NCBI GenBank assembly: GCA_040879165.1
Contig: JBBDKV010000003.1
Location: 124,001-188,000 of the forward strand
Direction: 5' to 3'
Length of the DNA stretch: 64,000 nucleotides
Origin: JBBDKV01 sp040879165
GTDB lineage: Bacteria; Patescibacteriota; Microgenomatia; UBA1400; PJMF01
This document shows positions 27,457 to 36,012 of the stretch, in pieces. Each line of letters begins with the position of its first letter. The stretch's first letter is position 1. Under the pieces are notes generated by a model. The model was not told the DNA's origin, ran no database searches, and saw only the letters and a program-made list of their open reading frames with translations. The position numbers and the translations under genes were made by a program.

Positions 27457-28242
27457 CTACATAAAGAGGCTGTCTGTGAATTCCCAGAAAGCTTCTGCTC
27501 CGGCAATCTCTCCTACGCACTCAGCTGCCGTAGCTGCTGATATCGAACCCTGACCTAAAAATGGGTAATGTCTATATACCCAGGCTACATCATTGCCGTA
27601 TTCTGCCATCACCTGATTCATGGTGCCATGAAACTGTTGACAGAATGAGCAAGCATAATCTCCATATTCAACGAGAGCTACGCGAGCGTCAGCGTTACCT
27701 TTAACATAATCGTCGCCAGTAATTGGAGGAACTGTGCCCGCCGGAGGCGTTCCAGTAGCTGTACCTGCCAAATGACCCTCAATCATGCTCGCAACTTCAG
27801 CAAACGGCAGAGCACCGCCAATTACGTCAACTGGCTCTCCATCAAGCATAATGATGGTGTGAGGAGTACCACTCACTCCTGCTTGACTTGCTGCCTCCAT
27901 ATTTGCTGAGACTTTTGTACTCATTTCACCTGCGGCAATACAAGCTTCCATATCTGACCGCCCTGCGCCAACTGCATCAGCAGTAGCCAATAAATTCTCA
28001 TCTGTCAAATTGGGTGGAGTTTGCGCTGCACCTCCCTCAGGAGCAGCTGCACCAGGAGCTCCTGCTCCTGTGCCAGCAACTGTTCCTTCTCCAGCGCCAC
28101 CTCGAATCATTTTATTCTCAGTCCAAACGGAGCCAAAGAAAAAGCCTCCCATAAAAAAGAGTCCTACAATGACGAGCAAACTAAAATTGTTTTGTATAAA
28201 CCCCAAGAAATTTTCAAGTGAATACGGATTTTGCTGTGCCAT
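27457..28242 (-). CDS. DsbA-like thiol oxidoreductase with swapped domain halves
   Basis: 261 residues; ATG preceded by AAAAGGAG. N-terminal membrane anchor (residues ~20-40) and a Gly/Ala/Pro linker. Residues ~78-159 match the C-terminal half of DsbA/DsbG-type proteins (LTDENLLATADAVGAGRSDM, then AGVSGTPHTIIM with the cis-Pro loop at T126-P127, and GGALPFAEVASMIEGHL). A second linker leads to residues ~175-261, which match the N-terminal half (GNADARVALVEYGDYACSFC with CSFC at 198-201, VAWVYRHYPFLG, AFWEFTDSLFM). A normal DsbA has these in reverse order; here the stop falls where the first half begins, as expected for a circular permutation. Both catalytic elements are present. The other explanation is misassembly, given the nearby gap. 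Confidence 0.85.
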   Translation of the reverse strand: MAQQNPYSLENFLGFIQNNFSLLVIVGLFFMGGFFFGSVWTENKMIRGGAGEGTVAGTGAGAPGAAAPEGGAAQTPPNLTDENLLATADAVGAGRSDMEACIAAGEMSTKVSANMEAASQAGVSGTPHTIIMLDGEPVDVIGGALPFAEVASMIEGHLAGTATGTPPAGTVPPITGDDYVKGNADARVALVEYGDYACSFCQQFHGTMNQVMAEYGNDVAWVYRHYPFLGQGSISAATAAECVGEIAGAEAFWEFTDSLFM

Positions 28243-28425
28243 AATGACTCCTTTTTAATCTTGCCAAGACTAAATCAAGGCAAGTACTAGATATGTGTTT
28301 GACAGTAACATGGGCAGTTATAACAGACAACTCAACCATGTTGCAAGTAGCGCCAGGAGCTAGACTCAAGTTTGCTCACAGAGTCCACCAAGTCAGGTGA
28401 AATAGAGTACAATACCAGTCAAGGT

Positions 28426-29178
28426 ATGACTGCAATCCCACCAAAACGAACGCTTACTCCCTATGAGCAAACGCAACTTCGCCGGTATGGTCGCGCTGAT
28501 TTGATCACTGCTGAGCTGGATGAGACACCAGTTGAATACTTGACTGGCAAAGTTGAGTTTTGTGATCTGGTTCTCAACGTATCACCAGATGTGCTGATTC
28601 CCAGAGTAGAAACCGAAGGCTTGGTTGCCCGAGCCACCGAGCTGTGTCTGTCACGCTCATACACCAAGATTGCTGAAATAGGCACGGGTTGCGGTGCAAT
28701 CGCTCTTGGCTTGGCTCAGACACTTGCCCAGTCTCAGTACGCAGCCACAATCATCGCCAGTGAGCTTTCCCAGTCAGCACTGAATGTGGCTCGCACAAAT
28801 CTAGAAGAGTATCCTTCTCTAAAAACATACGTGAGCTTGCAGCAAGGCGATCTATTAGACAGATACCAAAATCAATCCCTAGAACTGATTGTCGCCAATC
28901 TTCCATATATTCCAGAAACCATTCTAGACTCTTTAGATACAAGCGTTCGCCTCTTTGAACCTGAGCTAGCGCTCAATGGTGGAGCCGAAGGTTTTGAGCT
29001 GATTGCTGCACTACTTGACCAAGCGCCACAAAAACTACTCCCTGGCAGTAGCGTGTTGTTAGAAATGGACTACACCCACAATCTAGCGATGCTCAAGCCG
29101 TGGGAGCAGTTGTTTGAGATCAGTCTTTTTCCCGATTACCGAGAGGTACGCCGCTTTGCCCAGCTTGACTTACGCTGA
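28426..29178 (+). CDS. prmC: Peptide chain release factor N5-glutamine methyltransferase
   Basis: 250 residues from ATG 28426 (MTAIPPKRTLTPYEQ). PrmC/HemK methylates the Gln of the GGQ motif in release factors. Seen: the substrate-binding helical domain with PVEYLTGKVEFCDL and IPRVETEGLV, SAM motif I EIGTGCGAIALGLA, and the catalytic NLPY variant of NPPY in VANLPYIPE, followed by EPELALNGG AEGFELI. NLPY is common in this family. TACAAT lies 12 bases before the ATG, which leaves a very short 5' end. Followed 24 bases later by the CobW gene. Confidence 0.92.
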   Translation: MTAIPPKRTLTPYEQTQLRRYGRADLITAELDETPVEYLTGKVEFCDLVLNVSPDVLIPRVETEGLVARATELCLSRSYTKIAEIGTGCGAIALGLAQTLAQSQYAATIIASELSQSALNVARTNLEEYPSLKTYVSLQQGDLLDRYQNQSLELIVANLPYIPETILDSLDTSVRLFEPELALNGGAEGFELIAALLDQAPQKLLPGSSVLLEMDYTHNLAMLKPWEQLFEISLFPDYREVRRFAQLDLR

Positions 29179-29202
29179 GACTTCAGGCAGGCTAAACATA
29201 CT

Positions 29203-30210
29203 ATGGAAACACAAATTCCCGCCACCGTTTTTACCGGCTTTCTTGGTTCAGGTAAAACGACCGTCATCAGCCACCTGGTTGATCAACTACAAAATGCTGA
29301 CAAGCAAGTGGTGTATATCAAAAATGAAATTGGCAGTGAGAATGTCGACGCCAAAATCATGGAAGGCAAGCATATTCGCACTCGAGAATTACTCAATGGC
29401 TGCATTTGCTGCACGCTGGTCGGACCGTTTGTCAATGCCATTTCTGAAATTATCGAGAAACTCAAGCCACATCGCATCATCATCGAGGCCTCAGGTGCTG
29501 CAGATCCGGCTGCCATCGCCATCATGATCGACGGACATCCACAATTGTTTCGCGACGGCGTGATTACCATCGTCGATGTAGGTAACTTTGAGGGTTACGC
29601 GGACGTAAGTCAGACCGCCCGCAACCAAACCAAGTTCACCGATCTGATCGTTTTTAATAAAATTGAGGCCGTTAATATCGAGCGTAAGCGAGCAGTCGTT
29701 GACATGGTACGTGAGCTCAATCAGCATTCGCCTATTGTCGAAGCCCCAAATGGTGAGTTAGCTATTGATGTCGCTTTTGGCATTTCGTCACTAGAGCTGG
29801 ATACGGCGCTCAAAGCAGCTGGTTTTTCCGAAACTAACAGCACACACTCTTCTGAGCAAGAACAAGATCAACAGCAAGACAACAAAGCTGCCAACCATCC
29901 GCACCACGATCATTTATCGCAGGATGGCTTAGAATCGTTCTACATCAAACCCAGCTTTACTCCCACCACAGACCAACTGCAACACTGGCTCGAGGCTTTG
30001 CCCAGCAATATTTATCGAGTAAAAGGGTACATTCAAACGGCAGATGCAGGTTGGGTGCTACTCAATCGCGTGGGCATGCGCAGCACGCTCTCCACCACAG
30101 ATGCCAGCAATCATACAGATAGTGTCATTGTCTGCATCGGCTTTCATATTAAAAGTAGTCGGGAAAGCATTGCAGATAGTTTTATGCAGCTTGAGTTTTC
30201 TGGCGAGTAA
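29203..30210 (+). CDS. CobW/COG0523 G3E-family GTPase (metallochaperone-like)
   Basis: 335 residues. Walker A GFLGSGKTT (residues ~12-20), switch region, the metal-binding CxCC motif GCICC (~67-71), the NKxD-type guanine motif VFNKIEAV, and a His-rich stretch near residue 230 (NHPHHDHL) followed by the CobW C-terminal domain (YRVKGYIQTADAGWVLLNRV). COG0523 proteins deliver Zn, Co or Fe to client enzymes. The client is unknown; there is no cobalamin gene nearby. Downstream of prmC by 24 bases, so probably co-transcribed. Confidence 0.92.
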   Translation: METQIPATVFTGFLGSGKTTVISHLVDQLQNADKQVVYIKNEIGSENVDAKIMEGKHIRTRELLNGCICCTLVGPFVNAISEIIEKLKPHRIIIEASGAADPAAIAIMIDGHPQLFRDGVITIVDVGNFEGYADVSQTARNQTKFTDLIVFNKIEAVNIERKRAVVDMVRELNQHSPIVEAPNGELAIDVAFGISSLELDTALKAAGFSETNSTHSSEQEQDQQQDNKAANHPHHDHLSQDGLESFYIKPSFTPTTDQLQHWLEALPSNIYRVKGYIQTADAGWVLLNRVGMRSTLSTTDASNHTDSVIVCIGFHIKSSRESIADSFMQLEFSGE

Positions 30211-30240
30211 TATAAGCTGATTAGCTTTTCTGGCGAGCAA
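30194..30240. repeat. Short direct repeat at the end of the CobW gene
   Basis: TTTTCTGGCGAG at 30196-30207 and again at 30226-30237, the first at the stop codon of the CobW gene and the second just after it. Too short to be certain; same position type as the ruvX 3' duplication. Confidence 0.45.
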
Positions 30241-30293
30241 CAACCCGATCCGCTGGTGCAAAAAGAGTATAGTACAAAATATAGTAGCTTGAT

Positions 30294-31157
30294 CTACAGA
30301 ATATCCGAACCACTATCCGAGCGACTCTCTTTCAAGATGTAGACATCCTGACGATAATTACTCTCTCCAACAAACGTTGCCTCACCAGCCACAATCTGCT
30401 CCAATGGCGTGCATGAACGACAACCGCTGTCGCCATTGGGACAAGTGAAGACTTGTAATTTCTTCTGAGTCTTAATTTTTTTAGCAATTGTCAAAACCTT
30501 CTCATGCGCTTCAACTAAGTCGGGTAATTCTTTTTCAGTCAGCTCATCTGAGTGATGGAGATACCAATAACTGGCGCGTGCTACTTTGCGTTCCTGAGTG
30601 TTGTGAACGAGAAGATGGTAAATAGGTAACTGTAGTGAGTCGTCCGCTTCCTCTCGCTTCCCCGTTTTAAAGTCAATGATATGAACAGCGTCTTCCTTGA
30701 GTAGATACTCAAGCCAATCCACTTTACCGCAGAGCATTATATTCTCTTCCTCAGAGAGAAAATACTTAGGTAGATCTGTTTTAATCTTAACCGCCAAGCG
30801 CTCAAGCGGTCCAGGATTTTTTGCAACACGGGCGATCATTTGACTGCCTCTGTGCTTATATTCAGCTTCTTGTGACTCTGAGGTGAAGCCTCCCCGCTCA
30901 CCACTGATTTTTTTCCAGGACTTCTCAAAGCGATCAGCTAAAGGAATATCAAAGCGAGAAGCAACTGGCAATACTGAAAGTGACTCTAATGCCTCATGCA
31001 CTGCCTGACCAAGCGCAAGGGCAGGTGACATTAACTGGATTTTATGACCGGTTTGAGGATCTTTATAGATATTATTTAAGAAATACGCCCGTGGGCAACG
31101 GAGAAAATCAGCAATGCTGCTATGAGATACCCAGGTTGCGGTGTACATATCTGGCAT
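30294..31157 (-). CDS. RecB/Cas4-type PD-(D/E)XK nuclease
   Basis: 287 residues from ATG 31157 (MPDMYTATWVSHSSIADF), with GGAAGAG before it. PDDEXK_1 nuclease: GKVDWLEYL then IIDFKTGK gives the D-x(n)-D-x-K catalytic triad, with QLPIYHLLV (motif IV, Q-x-x-x-Y). One N-terminal Cys (RCPRAYF) and three C-terminal ones (TCPNGDSGCRSC) match the AddB/Cas4 4Fe-4S pattern. No cas genes or CRISPR array are in the window, so this is better read as a DNA repair or housekeeping nuclease conserved in CPR. Confidence 0.88.
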   Translation of the reverse strand: MPDMYTATWVSHSSIADFLRCPRAYFLNNIYKDPQTGHKIQLMSPALALGQAVHEALESLSVLPVASRFDIPLADRFEKSWKKISGERGGFTSESQEAEYKHRGSQMIARVAKNPGPLERLAVKIKTDLPKYFLSEEENIMLCGKVDWLEYLLKEDAVHIIDFKTGKREEADDSLQLPIYHLLVHNTQERKVARASYWYLHHSDELTEKELPDLVEAHEKVLTIAKKIKTQKKLQVFTCPNGDSGCRSCTPLEQIVAGEATFVGESNYRQDVYILKESRSDSGSDIL

Positions 31158-31261
31158 AAACGCAGCTCTTCCTATTACTAACAATTTAACGATTGCAGCT
31201 TAGCCTATTTTTATTTGCTGCACAAGTCTAATGATACAACGACTTCCTTACACAGAGTGTA

Positions 31262-31320
31262 GCAAAAAGCCCCTCACCTTTTCTTCTGGACAGATGTCTA
31301 GACGAAAAGGTGAGGGGCTT
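31262..31320 (-). terminator. Strong terminator of the pilin operon
   Basis: Perfect 17-bp stem AAGCCCCTCACCTTTTC paired with GAAAAGGTGAGGGGCTT; an inner near-perfect stem (TCTGGACA/TGTCTAGA) extends it to ~26 bp. On the minus strand it is followed by TTTTTGC. Lies just after the major-pilin gene (ends 31341). Confidence 0.9.
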
Positions 31321-31340
31321 CTACTATCAGCTTTACAATT

Positions 31341-31814
31341 TTAGCGTGTAGCTGAGATACTTGCGCCAAGTTCAGCTGTAGGTGCAGAAACCGTGATGCG
31401 GTTGTTGGCTGCACTTGAGACAACAACGTATCCCGTATCATATTCGGTACTACAGTCAGACTCAATTATTGGATCACCGAGTTGAGGATCAACTGGCAAG
31501 GCAGCGAGATAGTCTGTAACCAAAATTGAACAGATGTCAGCGTCACTGGCACCACCACCAATTGTCAGCGGATCATTAGTGATACCGTCAGGCAATTGAC
31601 CATTATTATCTGCGGCATATTGGTGAATAGCATTGAGCAAGGCGTTCACATCACTTGAGCGCTGTGTATTATTAGCCTGGGCAAACTGTCTAGCTGGATT
31701 GATAGCAACCAACACAATTGCGAGTAGTACGGCTAAAATACCAATCACGACCAATAATTCAATAAGGGTAAAACCTCTATTGCGTGATCTGAGGGCAGAA
31801 AGAGTTCTTTTCAT
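31341..31814 (-). CDS. Type IV pilin / pseudopilin, major-pilin-like
   Basis: 157 residues. Basic leader MKRTLSALRSRNRG, then the N-methylation segment FTLIELLVVIGILAVLLAIV with Gly(-1), Phe(+1) and Glu(+5), the signature processed by prepilin peptidase. The mature part has the alpha1-C region (ARQFAQANNTQRSSDVNALL) and a small beta domain (DPLTIGGGASDADICSILV, two cysteines that could form a D-loop disulfide). Last gene of a long minus-strand pilus series and followed by a very strong terminator, which fits a highly expressed pilin. The prepilin peptidase and PilT are not in the window. Confidence 0.92.
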   Translation of the reverse strand: MKRTLSALRSRNRGFTLIELLVVIGILAVLLAIVLVAINPARQFAQANNTQRSSDVNALLNAIHQYAADNNGQLPDGITNDPLTIGGGASDADICSILVTDYLAALPVDPQLGDPIIESDCSTEYDTGYVVVSSAANNRITVSAPTAELGASISATR

Positions 31815-31865
31815 ATCAGAGAATCCTATTTTTCAAACATTTTTATTACGTACCTCCACTGTACA

Positions 31866-33077
31866 CTATATGACTAGCCTCATGTCAACACCTAATTCCT
31901 CACTTGTTTCAAACGTACCCTCCACGCCAAACTCCGCCAGCAAATCTGCAATCTCTACCTGAACTTCTTCACTAACTGTCGGTGCCATCAACACAAGTGC
32001 CTCAGTAGCAGCGGGTTCGAGCTGAGCACCAAGAACCAGTACCACTGAAACTTCATTTGCCTCTAATACTTGAGAGAGCTCAGCGGCTCTTTCCTGACTT
32101 TCCTGAGCATACTGAATCTCCACTTCCAACTCAGCTAATTCTGTAATCATAACTGGCTCTATAGCTGCTGGTGCCTCTACCACTTCCTCAACCTCCTCAG
32201 CTTCATCAGCTGGTGTTGAGTCGAGTGATAGCTGGGCTTGCTCCAATTGAGCCTGTTCGGCGAGACGTTCTTCTAATTCAGCCTGCTCCCTTTGCTGTGA
32301 CCAATACCAGACTAGTCCAAAAATCAGTATCAGCAAAGTAAACGTTCCAATTAACATATATACGCGCTGCGGATGCTCTTTTGATTTCATGTTTGCTGTC
32401 ATCATCGGCTCGACTTCACGATTAATGGTTGTATGAAGTAAATTATATTGTTTATATTTTTCGATGTTTTTTAAAAATTGTTGAAACGCTTGTTCTGTAA
32501 TACCCTCAGAAAACGAGCCGGACAGCACGCGCATTGGTAAGATATGTGACATTTTTGCACCAAGCCCCTCAACAATACTGACAATTGGTTCATACAAATC
32601 TCTGTTAACTGCTAAAACATATCGTTCCTTTCCAATTTGCAACACAGTCGAGAATGTATTGGTAAACGGAACTTTTCGTGTAAATGCTACCCGCGCCTCT
32701 TCATCTATAGTGTCTTGGTTACGGATTTGTTGCACATTCTCACCATTTTTACCATCGTCATCAGGATTAGCAGCTGGATTTGCGGGCTGCTTGTCCTGGG
32801 AGGAGGCAGTTTCTATTTGTTGAATGAATGAGATTGAGCTATCGAGAATGAGGAGTACTGAGTGTTTTGCGCCTATATCAAGTTGCTTGAGTATCTTTTC
32901 CAATGATGTGCGATAGAGAGCTTCATCAATGATTTCCAAATCATGAACTTGAGTCGTTTCAAAATTCCAGGCTTGCAAGGAATTTTTTGACTCCAAATAC
33001 AGTACCAGCTGGGTGCGCTGGAGCACCAAAATTAGCACGTCTTTTCCTTGACTTTCCAATGAGTTACTCCACTTCAT
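31866..33077 (-). CDS. PilM/PilN-like membrane protein with LytR_C-like tail
   Basis: 403 residues; overlaps the previous gene by 14 bases. The N-terminal ~225 residues are soluble (DVLILVLQRTQLVLYLESKN, then HSVLLILDSSISFIQ) and could be an actin-like PilM-type fold, but no ATP motif is clear. One membrane helix at ~238-258 (YMLIGTFTLLILIFGLVWYW), a Glu/Ala coiled-coil, and a C-terminal ~90 residues that resemble the LytR_C fold (SQERAAELSQVLEANEVSVV ... IADLLAEFGVEG). Position among minor pilins supports a role in pilus assembly; this is inferred from context. Confidence 0.7.
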   Translation of the reverse strand: MKWSNSLESQGKDVLILVLQRTQLVLYLESKNSLQAWNFETTQVHDLEIIDEALYRTSLEKILKQLDIGAKHSVLLILDSSISFIQQIETASSQDKQPANPAANPDDDGKNGENVQQIRNQDTIDEEARVAFTRKVPFTNTFSTVLQIGKERYVLAVNRDLYEPIVSIVEGLGAKMSHILPMRVLSGSFSEGITEQAFQQFLKNIEKYKQYNLLHTTINREVEPMMTANMKSKEHPQRVYMLIGTFTLLILIFGLVWYWSQQREQAELEERLAEQAQLEQAQLSLDSTPADEAEEVEEVVEAPAAIEPVMITELAELEVEIQYAQESQERAAELSQVLEANEVSVVLVLGAQLEPAATEALVLMAPTVSEEVQVEIADLLAEFGVEGTFETSEELGVDMRLVI

Positions 33078-33465
33078 ACCATTCCTGCACTAACCAGCTA
33101 CCTTCTTCTCGCGCCACAACTACTTCCAAGCTTCTTGAGCTTGCATATATTTCTCCTACAACATGCAGGGTATAGGGATTTTCTCCTTCTATACTCACCG
33201 TTGCCGTACCCTCGCCAATTGAGAGTACCTCACCAGTATACGCTGGATCTCGTAGCAAACTCAAGATCGCAATTTCTGCCCCACTTTCTGCAACATCTAT
33301 TGCAGCATTTCCTGCCTGCTGCTGACTAACTCCAACGGTTGCATCAATGACTATCATCGTGGCGGTTGTGGCAACGCTAATGCCTACCACAATAAAAATC
33401 ATCAGCGCAATGAGCATGCTTCCCTCTTGATTATTCTGGTAGTTTCTATCTAAGTTTGAATTCAT
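33064..33465 (-). CDS. PilX-like minor pilin
   Basis: 133 residues. Leader NQEG followed by SMLIALMIFIVVGISVATTA, the hydrophobic alpha1 of a type IV pilin-like protein, but without Glu at +5, as in some PilX/GspK-type tip subunits. The AGNAAIDVAESGAEIAILSL helix is typical for PilX. A short C-terminal beta domain (GEGTATVSIEGENPYTLHVV) follows. Between two other minor pilin genes. Confidence 0.75.
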   Translation of the reverse strand: MNSNLDRNYQNNQEGSMLIALMIFIVVGISVATTATMIVIDATVGVSQQQAGNAAIDVAESGAEIAILSLLRDPAYTGEVLSIGEGTATVSIEGENPYTLHVVGEIYASSRSLEVVVAREEGSWLVQEWYEVE

Positions 33466-33499
33466 ACTTATTTTTTTACTTGGCTGAAATGAAACTCAA

Positions 33500-34027
33500 C
33501 TACCTCAAACCAACGCTTGTTTCAAAAATTCTACTTCGGGGACCCGTCTGCTCCTCAATGACACTTCGTAACTCAAGTCTTACTTGAATAAGCGGGGTTT
33601 GATCAGCGCTACCCATTCTAGTTACTTGAAACATATCAACGATGGTCTGGTCATGCAGCACAGCAGACTCACCTGCTTGCGTGAGTAGTAATTGCCCATT
33701 GGTTTCTTGATAGGTGATGGTTTGACCATCAATGGCTAACTCTAGCACGGCTGAGCTCTCACCGCTCAGCTCAGGCACCTGTACTGAGTCGGCCCTACGC
33801 AAATCATACTGCAACCTCATACTAATAAATTGCCCATCGCGATCAAGACTCGTCACCGAACTAATTGTGCTACGACCCTCCATAATAGAGATAAACATAC
33901 TGCCTACGGTCACCAATAAAATTGATACAAGCGCAAAGTACAGCAACAGTTCAACCAACGTAAAACCTGACTTGTTTGTGGTTGCCGTGAGGCGTTTCGG
34001 TACTTTTTTCATAAAACTAAACATCAT
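33500..34027 (-). CDS. PulJ/GspJ-like minor pilin
   Basis: 175 residues. Basic leader then SG|FTLVELLLYFALVSILLVT (Gly-1, Phe+1, Glu+5). The following segment (SLDRDGQFISMRLQYDLRRA) and beta-rich C-terminus match PulJ/GspJ-like minor pilins of the tip-initiation complex. Starts 5 bases after the large pilin-propeller gene ends. Confidence 0.85.
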   Translation of the reverse strand: MMFSFMKKVPKRLTATTNKSGFTLVELLLYFALVSILLVTVGSMFISIMEGRSTISSVTSLDRDGQFISMRLQYDLRRADSVQVPELSGESSAVLELAIDGQTITYQETNGQLLLTQAGESAVLHDQTIVDMFQVTRMGSADQTPLIQVRLELRSVIEEQTGPRSRIFETSVGLR

Positions 34028-34032
34028 TGTTA

Positions 34033-36003
34033 CTATGGGGAGTAATTAATCGTCATTGATTGGAGTATCGGCGTTGCTCCTGAATCATCAGTATCAAAAT
34101 ACACCCTATACTTGAAACACTTACCCGGATTCATGTAGTCACCACCAGTACTTCCCCAAAAAATGGGTCCTTCATCAGCATAAAAAGTATTACTCGTGCC
34201 ATCAGCACCAACATACTGATAGTCTGCTGTAGCGCAGTTCCCATCGTCTGGATTTGCCACACCAATCTGATAGCTAGCGGCTGTGTTCGCTGGTCGCACA
34301 AAATCAGCAATGCTGTAATTAAACGCTGTAGCATGACCTGCATCGAAAATTCGGGATTCAAAAATTCCTTCGTCGATAAATTGACCCCCAGGACCTCCCA
34401 AGATTGCCTTAAATTCATTACTGGAGTCTTCAGTCACAATATACGAAAAAGCGTCACCATCCTCCTCAAGGACGGCAGCCACTCCATAAATTCCAGACTC
34501 GATCTGCATGCCACCACAGCGAACCATGTTGTTTTCATTACTGATATCAAGCACCTGATACTCCTCGCCCCCCGTTCCAACGAGGATTGCTCGATTTCCT
34601 GGTACAGCTATAACGCCTTGTGGGCTCATTCCCTGAGAATTATATGAACTGATCACTTGCAGATCAAAACTAGTGCTGTTTTTCTGTGCAGTGCTGTAAT
34701 CAGTGTTAATCACAAAAAACTCATCAAGACTACTTGAATGATCAGTCGCCAAGTAAGCACGCGTTCCTGTCTCATTGACAAACAGCTCTTGACCATTTTC
34801 ACCATTAACATTTGCTCGTGCTCCTCGTGAGAGATTGCTTGAGTTTGCGACATTAATGAGGCGCATCTCATTACTACTCCAGCCACTGAGTGCAACATAC
34901 GCATAATCACCCACCACACGAATTTTCCTCCCTCGAGCAAACCAGTCAGCCAAAAAACTTGTTTCAATGCGCTGCGAATCTAATTGCGGTCGAGCTCCTG
35001 TCTTTTCAGATAGATCAAATGTTCGCACGTAATTTCCGGTTGTCACATATCCAACATTTCCGCGAACATAGACACCGCTCCCTCCAACCCAACCTGAAGT
35101 GTCAAAATACCCAACAATCTCATTAGTTGTCAGACTAATAATTACCACGTCTCTTTCGTACCAATCAAAAGGATCGTCAACAGCAACATAGGCGTAGTCA
35201 CCGTCTATAAATACATCATTGGTAGAATATCCGGGCAAATCATTTGCAATAGTGAAATCTGGGGGATCTTCGTTGGTAATAGCAATTTCAAAAAAGGAAC
35301 CAGAGAAGAATGTATCGGTGCCAGTGAATGCTGTCCCCTCAATGGCTGCCACCGAGCGTGCAAGCCCGCTTTGAGGCAAATTCATCTCAGCAATGATATG
35401 ATCCTCAGGCTCACACCAATCGCCGTGCCCTCCCGAACCCAAAATAACTTCGCCCCCCGCCGAATTAGTAACGGCAGTACCCAACAACTCACCTTGCTCA
35501 AAGTCAAGCTCCTCATCATCAATAAAGGTAATGTTATCTAAGTATCGAGTAAGATATAACTCTGAAGATACTTCACCAGGATACGGTTCCTCCCAAGACA
35601 CTTGAACGGTCACGAGCCGCGTCGAAAAATCTTCAGAACCCGCTGGCGCAATCTCGCCTGACTCATCGCGAAAGACTGGTTCTATGACGATACGTCGCTC
35701 AAATTGATCTAGACTCTCAACACCAGGCTCTAATGTCCAGGTAGTACCAGCCTCAACCAGCTGATAGGTCCCAGGCTCCTGAACAGCAAGCCAACTATCC
35801 TCCCTAATGAGACGCAAAATATCTACCGCTTCACGCAGTAAAAATGTGGCGGCAAGACGATTCTGTCTTTGTGGTTCACCTTGGCGTGACACAATCAACG
35901 ATCCAAGTAGCGCTGGCAAAATCACTGCCAAGATACCCATTATTACCAGCACCTCTACCAAGAGCTGACCAGCAGAATTTGCAGAGATCGTATAACCAAA
36001 CAT
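34033..36003 (-). CDS. Minor pilin fused to a beta-propeller (candidate tip adhesin)
   Basis: 656 residues. N-terminus SAG|QLLVEVLVIMGILAVILP has a prepilin cleavage site with Glu(+5) (PilV/GspI type; Gln at +1). After a ~200-residue pilin-like domain come repeats of the form GDYAYVA (DVFIDGDYAYVAVDD, VYVRGNVGYVTTGN, IRVVGDYAYVALSG, NETGTRAYLATDH) with intervening VVIISL/MRLINV strands, i.e. LVIVD-type blades of a beta-propeller (~residues 230-520). The last ~100 residues (IFESRIFDAGHATAFNYSIA ... FKYRVYFDTDDSGATPILQS) look like a jelly-roll domain. This resembles PilY1/pilin-adhesin logic in one polypeptide. Pilus-tip binding is an inference. Confidence 0.85.
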   Translation of the reverse strand: MFGYTISANSAGQLLVEVLVIMGILAVILPALLGSLIVSRQGEPQRQNRLAATFLLREAVDILRLIREDSWLAVQEPGTYQLVEAGTTWTLEPGVESLDQFERRIVIEPVFRDESGEIAPAGSEDFSTRLVTVQVSWEEPYPGEVSSELYLTRYLDNITFIDDEELDFEQGELLGTAVTNSAGGEVILGSGGHGDWCEPEDHIIAEMNLPQSGLARSVAAIEGTAFTGTDTFFSGSFFEIAITNEDPPDFTIANDLPGYSTNDVFIDGDYAYVAVDDPFDWYERDVVIISLTTNEIVGYFDTSGWVGGSGVYVRGNVGYVTTGNYVRTFDLSEKTGARPQLDSQRIETSFLADWFARGRKIRVVGDYAYVALSGWSSNEMRLINVANSSNLSRGARANVNGENGQELFVNETGTRAYLATDHSSSLDEFFVINTDYSTAQKNSTSFDLQVISSYNSQGMSPQGVIAVPGNRAILVGTGGEEYQVLDISNENNMVRCGGMQIESGIYGVAAVLEEDGDAFSYIVTEDSSNEFKAILGGPGGQFIDEGIFESRIFDAGHATAFNYSIADFVRPANTAASYQIGVANPDDGNCATADYQYVGADGTSNTFYADEGPIFWGSTGGDYMNPGKCFKYRVYFDTDDSGATPILQSMTINYSP

Positions 36004-36012
36004 TAGTTTTCC

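Noticed and set aside
30294..31157. Cas4 of a CRISPR system
   Set aside because: The nuclease has Cas4/AddB-like Cys and catalytic motifs, but there is no array and no other cas gene in the window.
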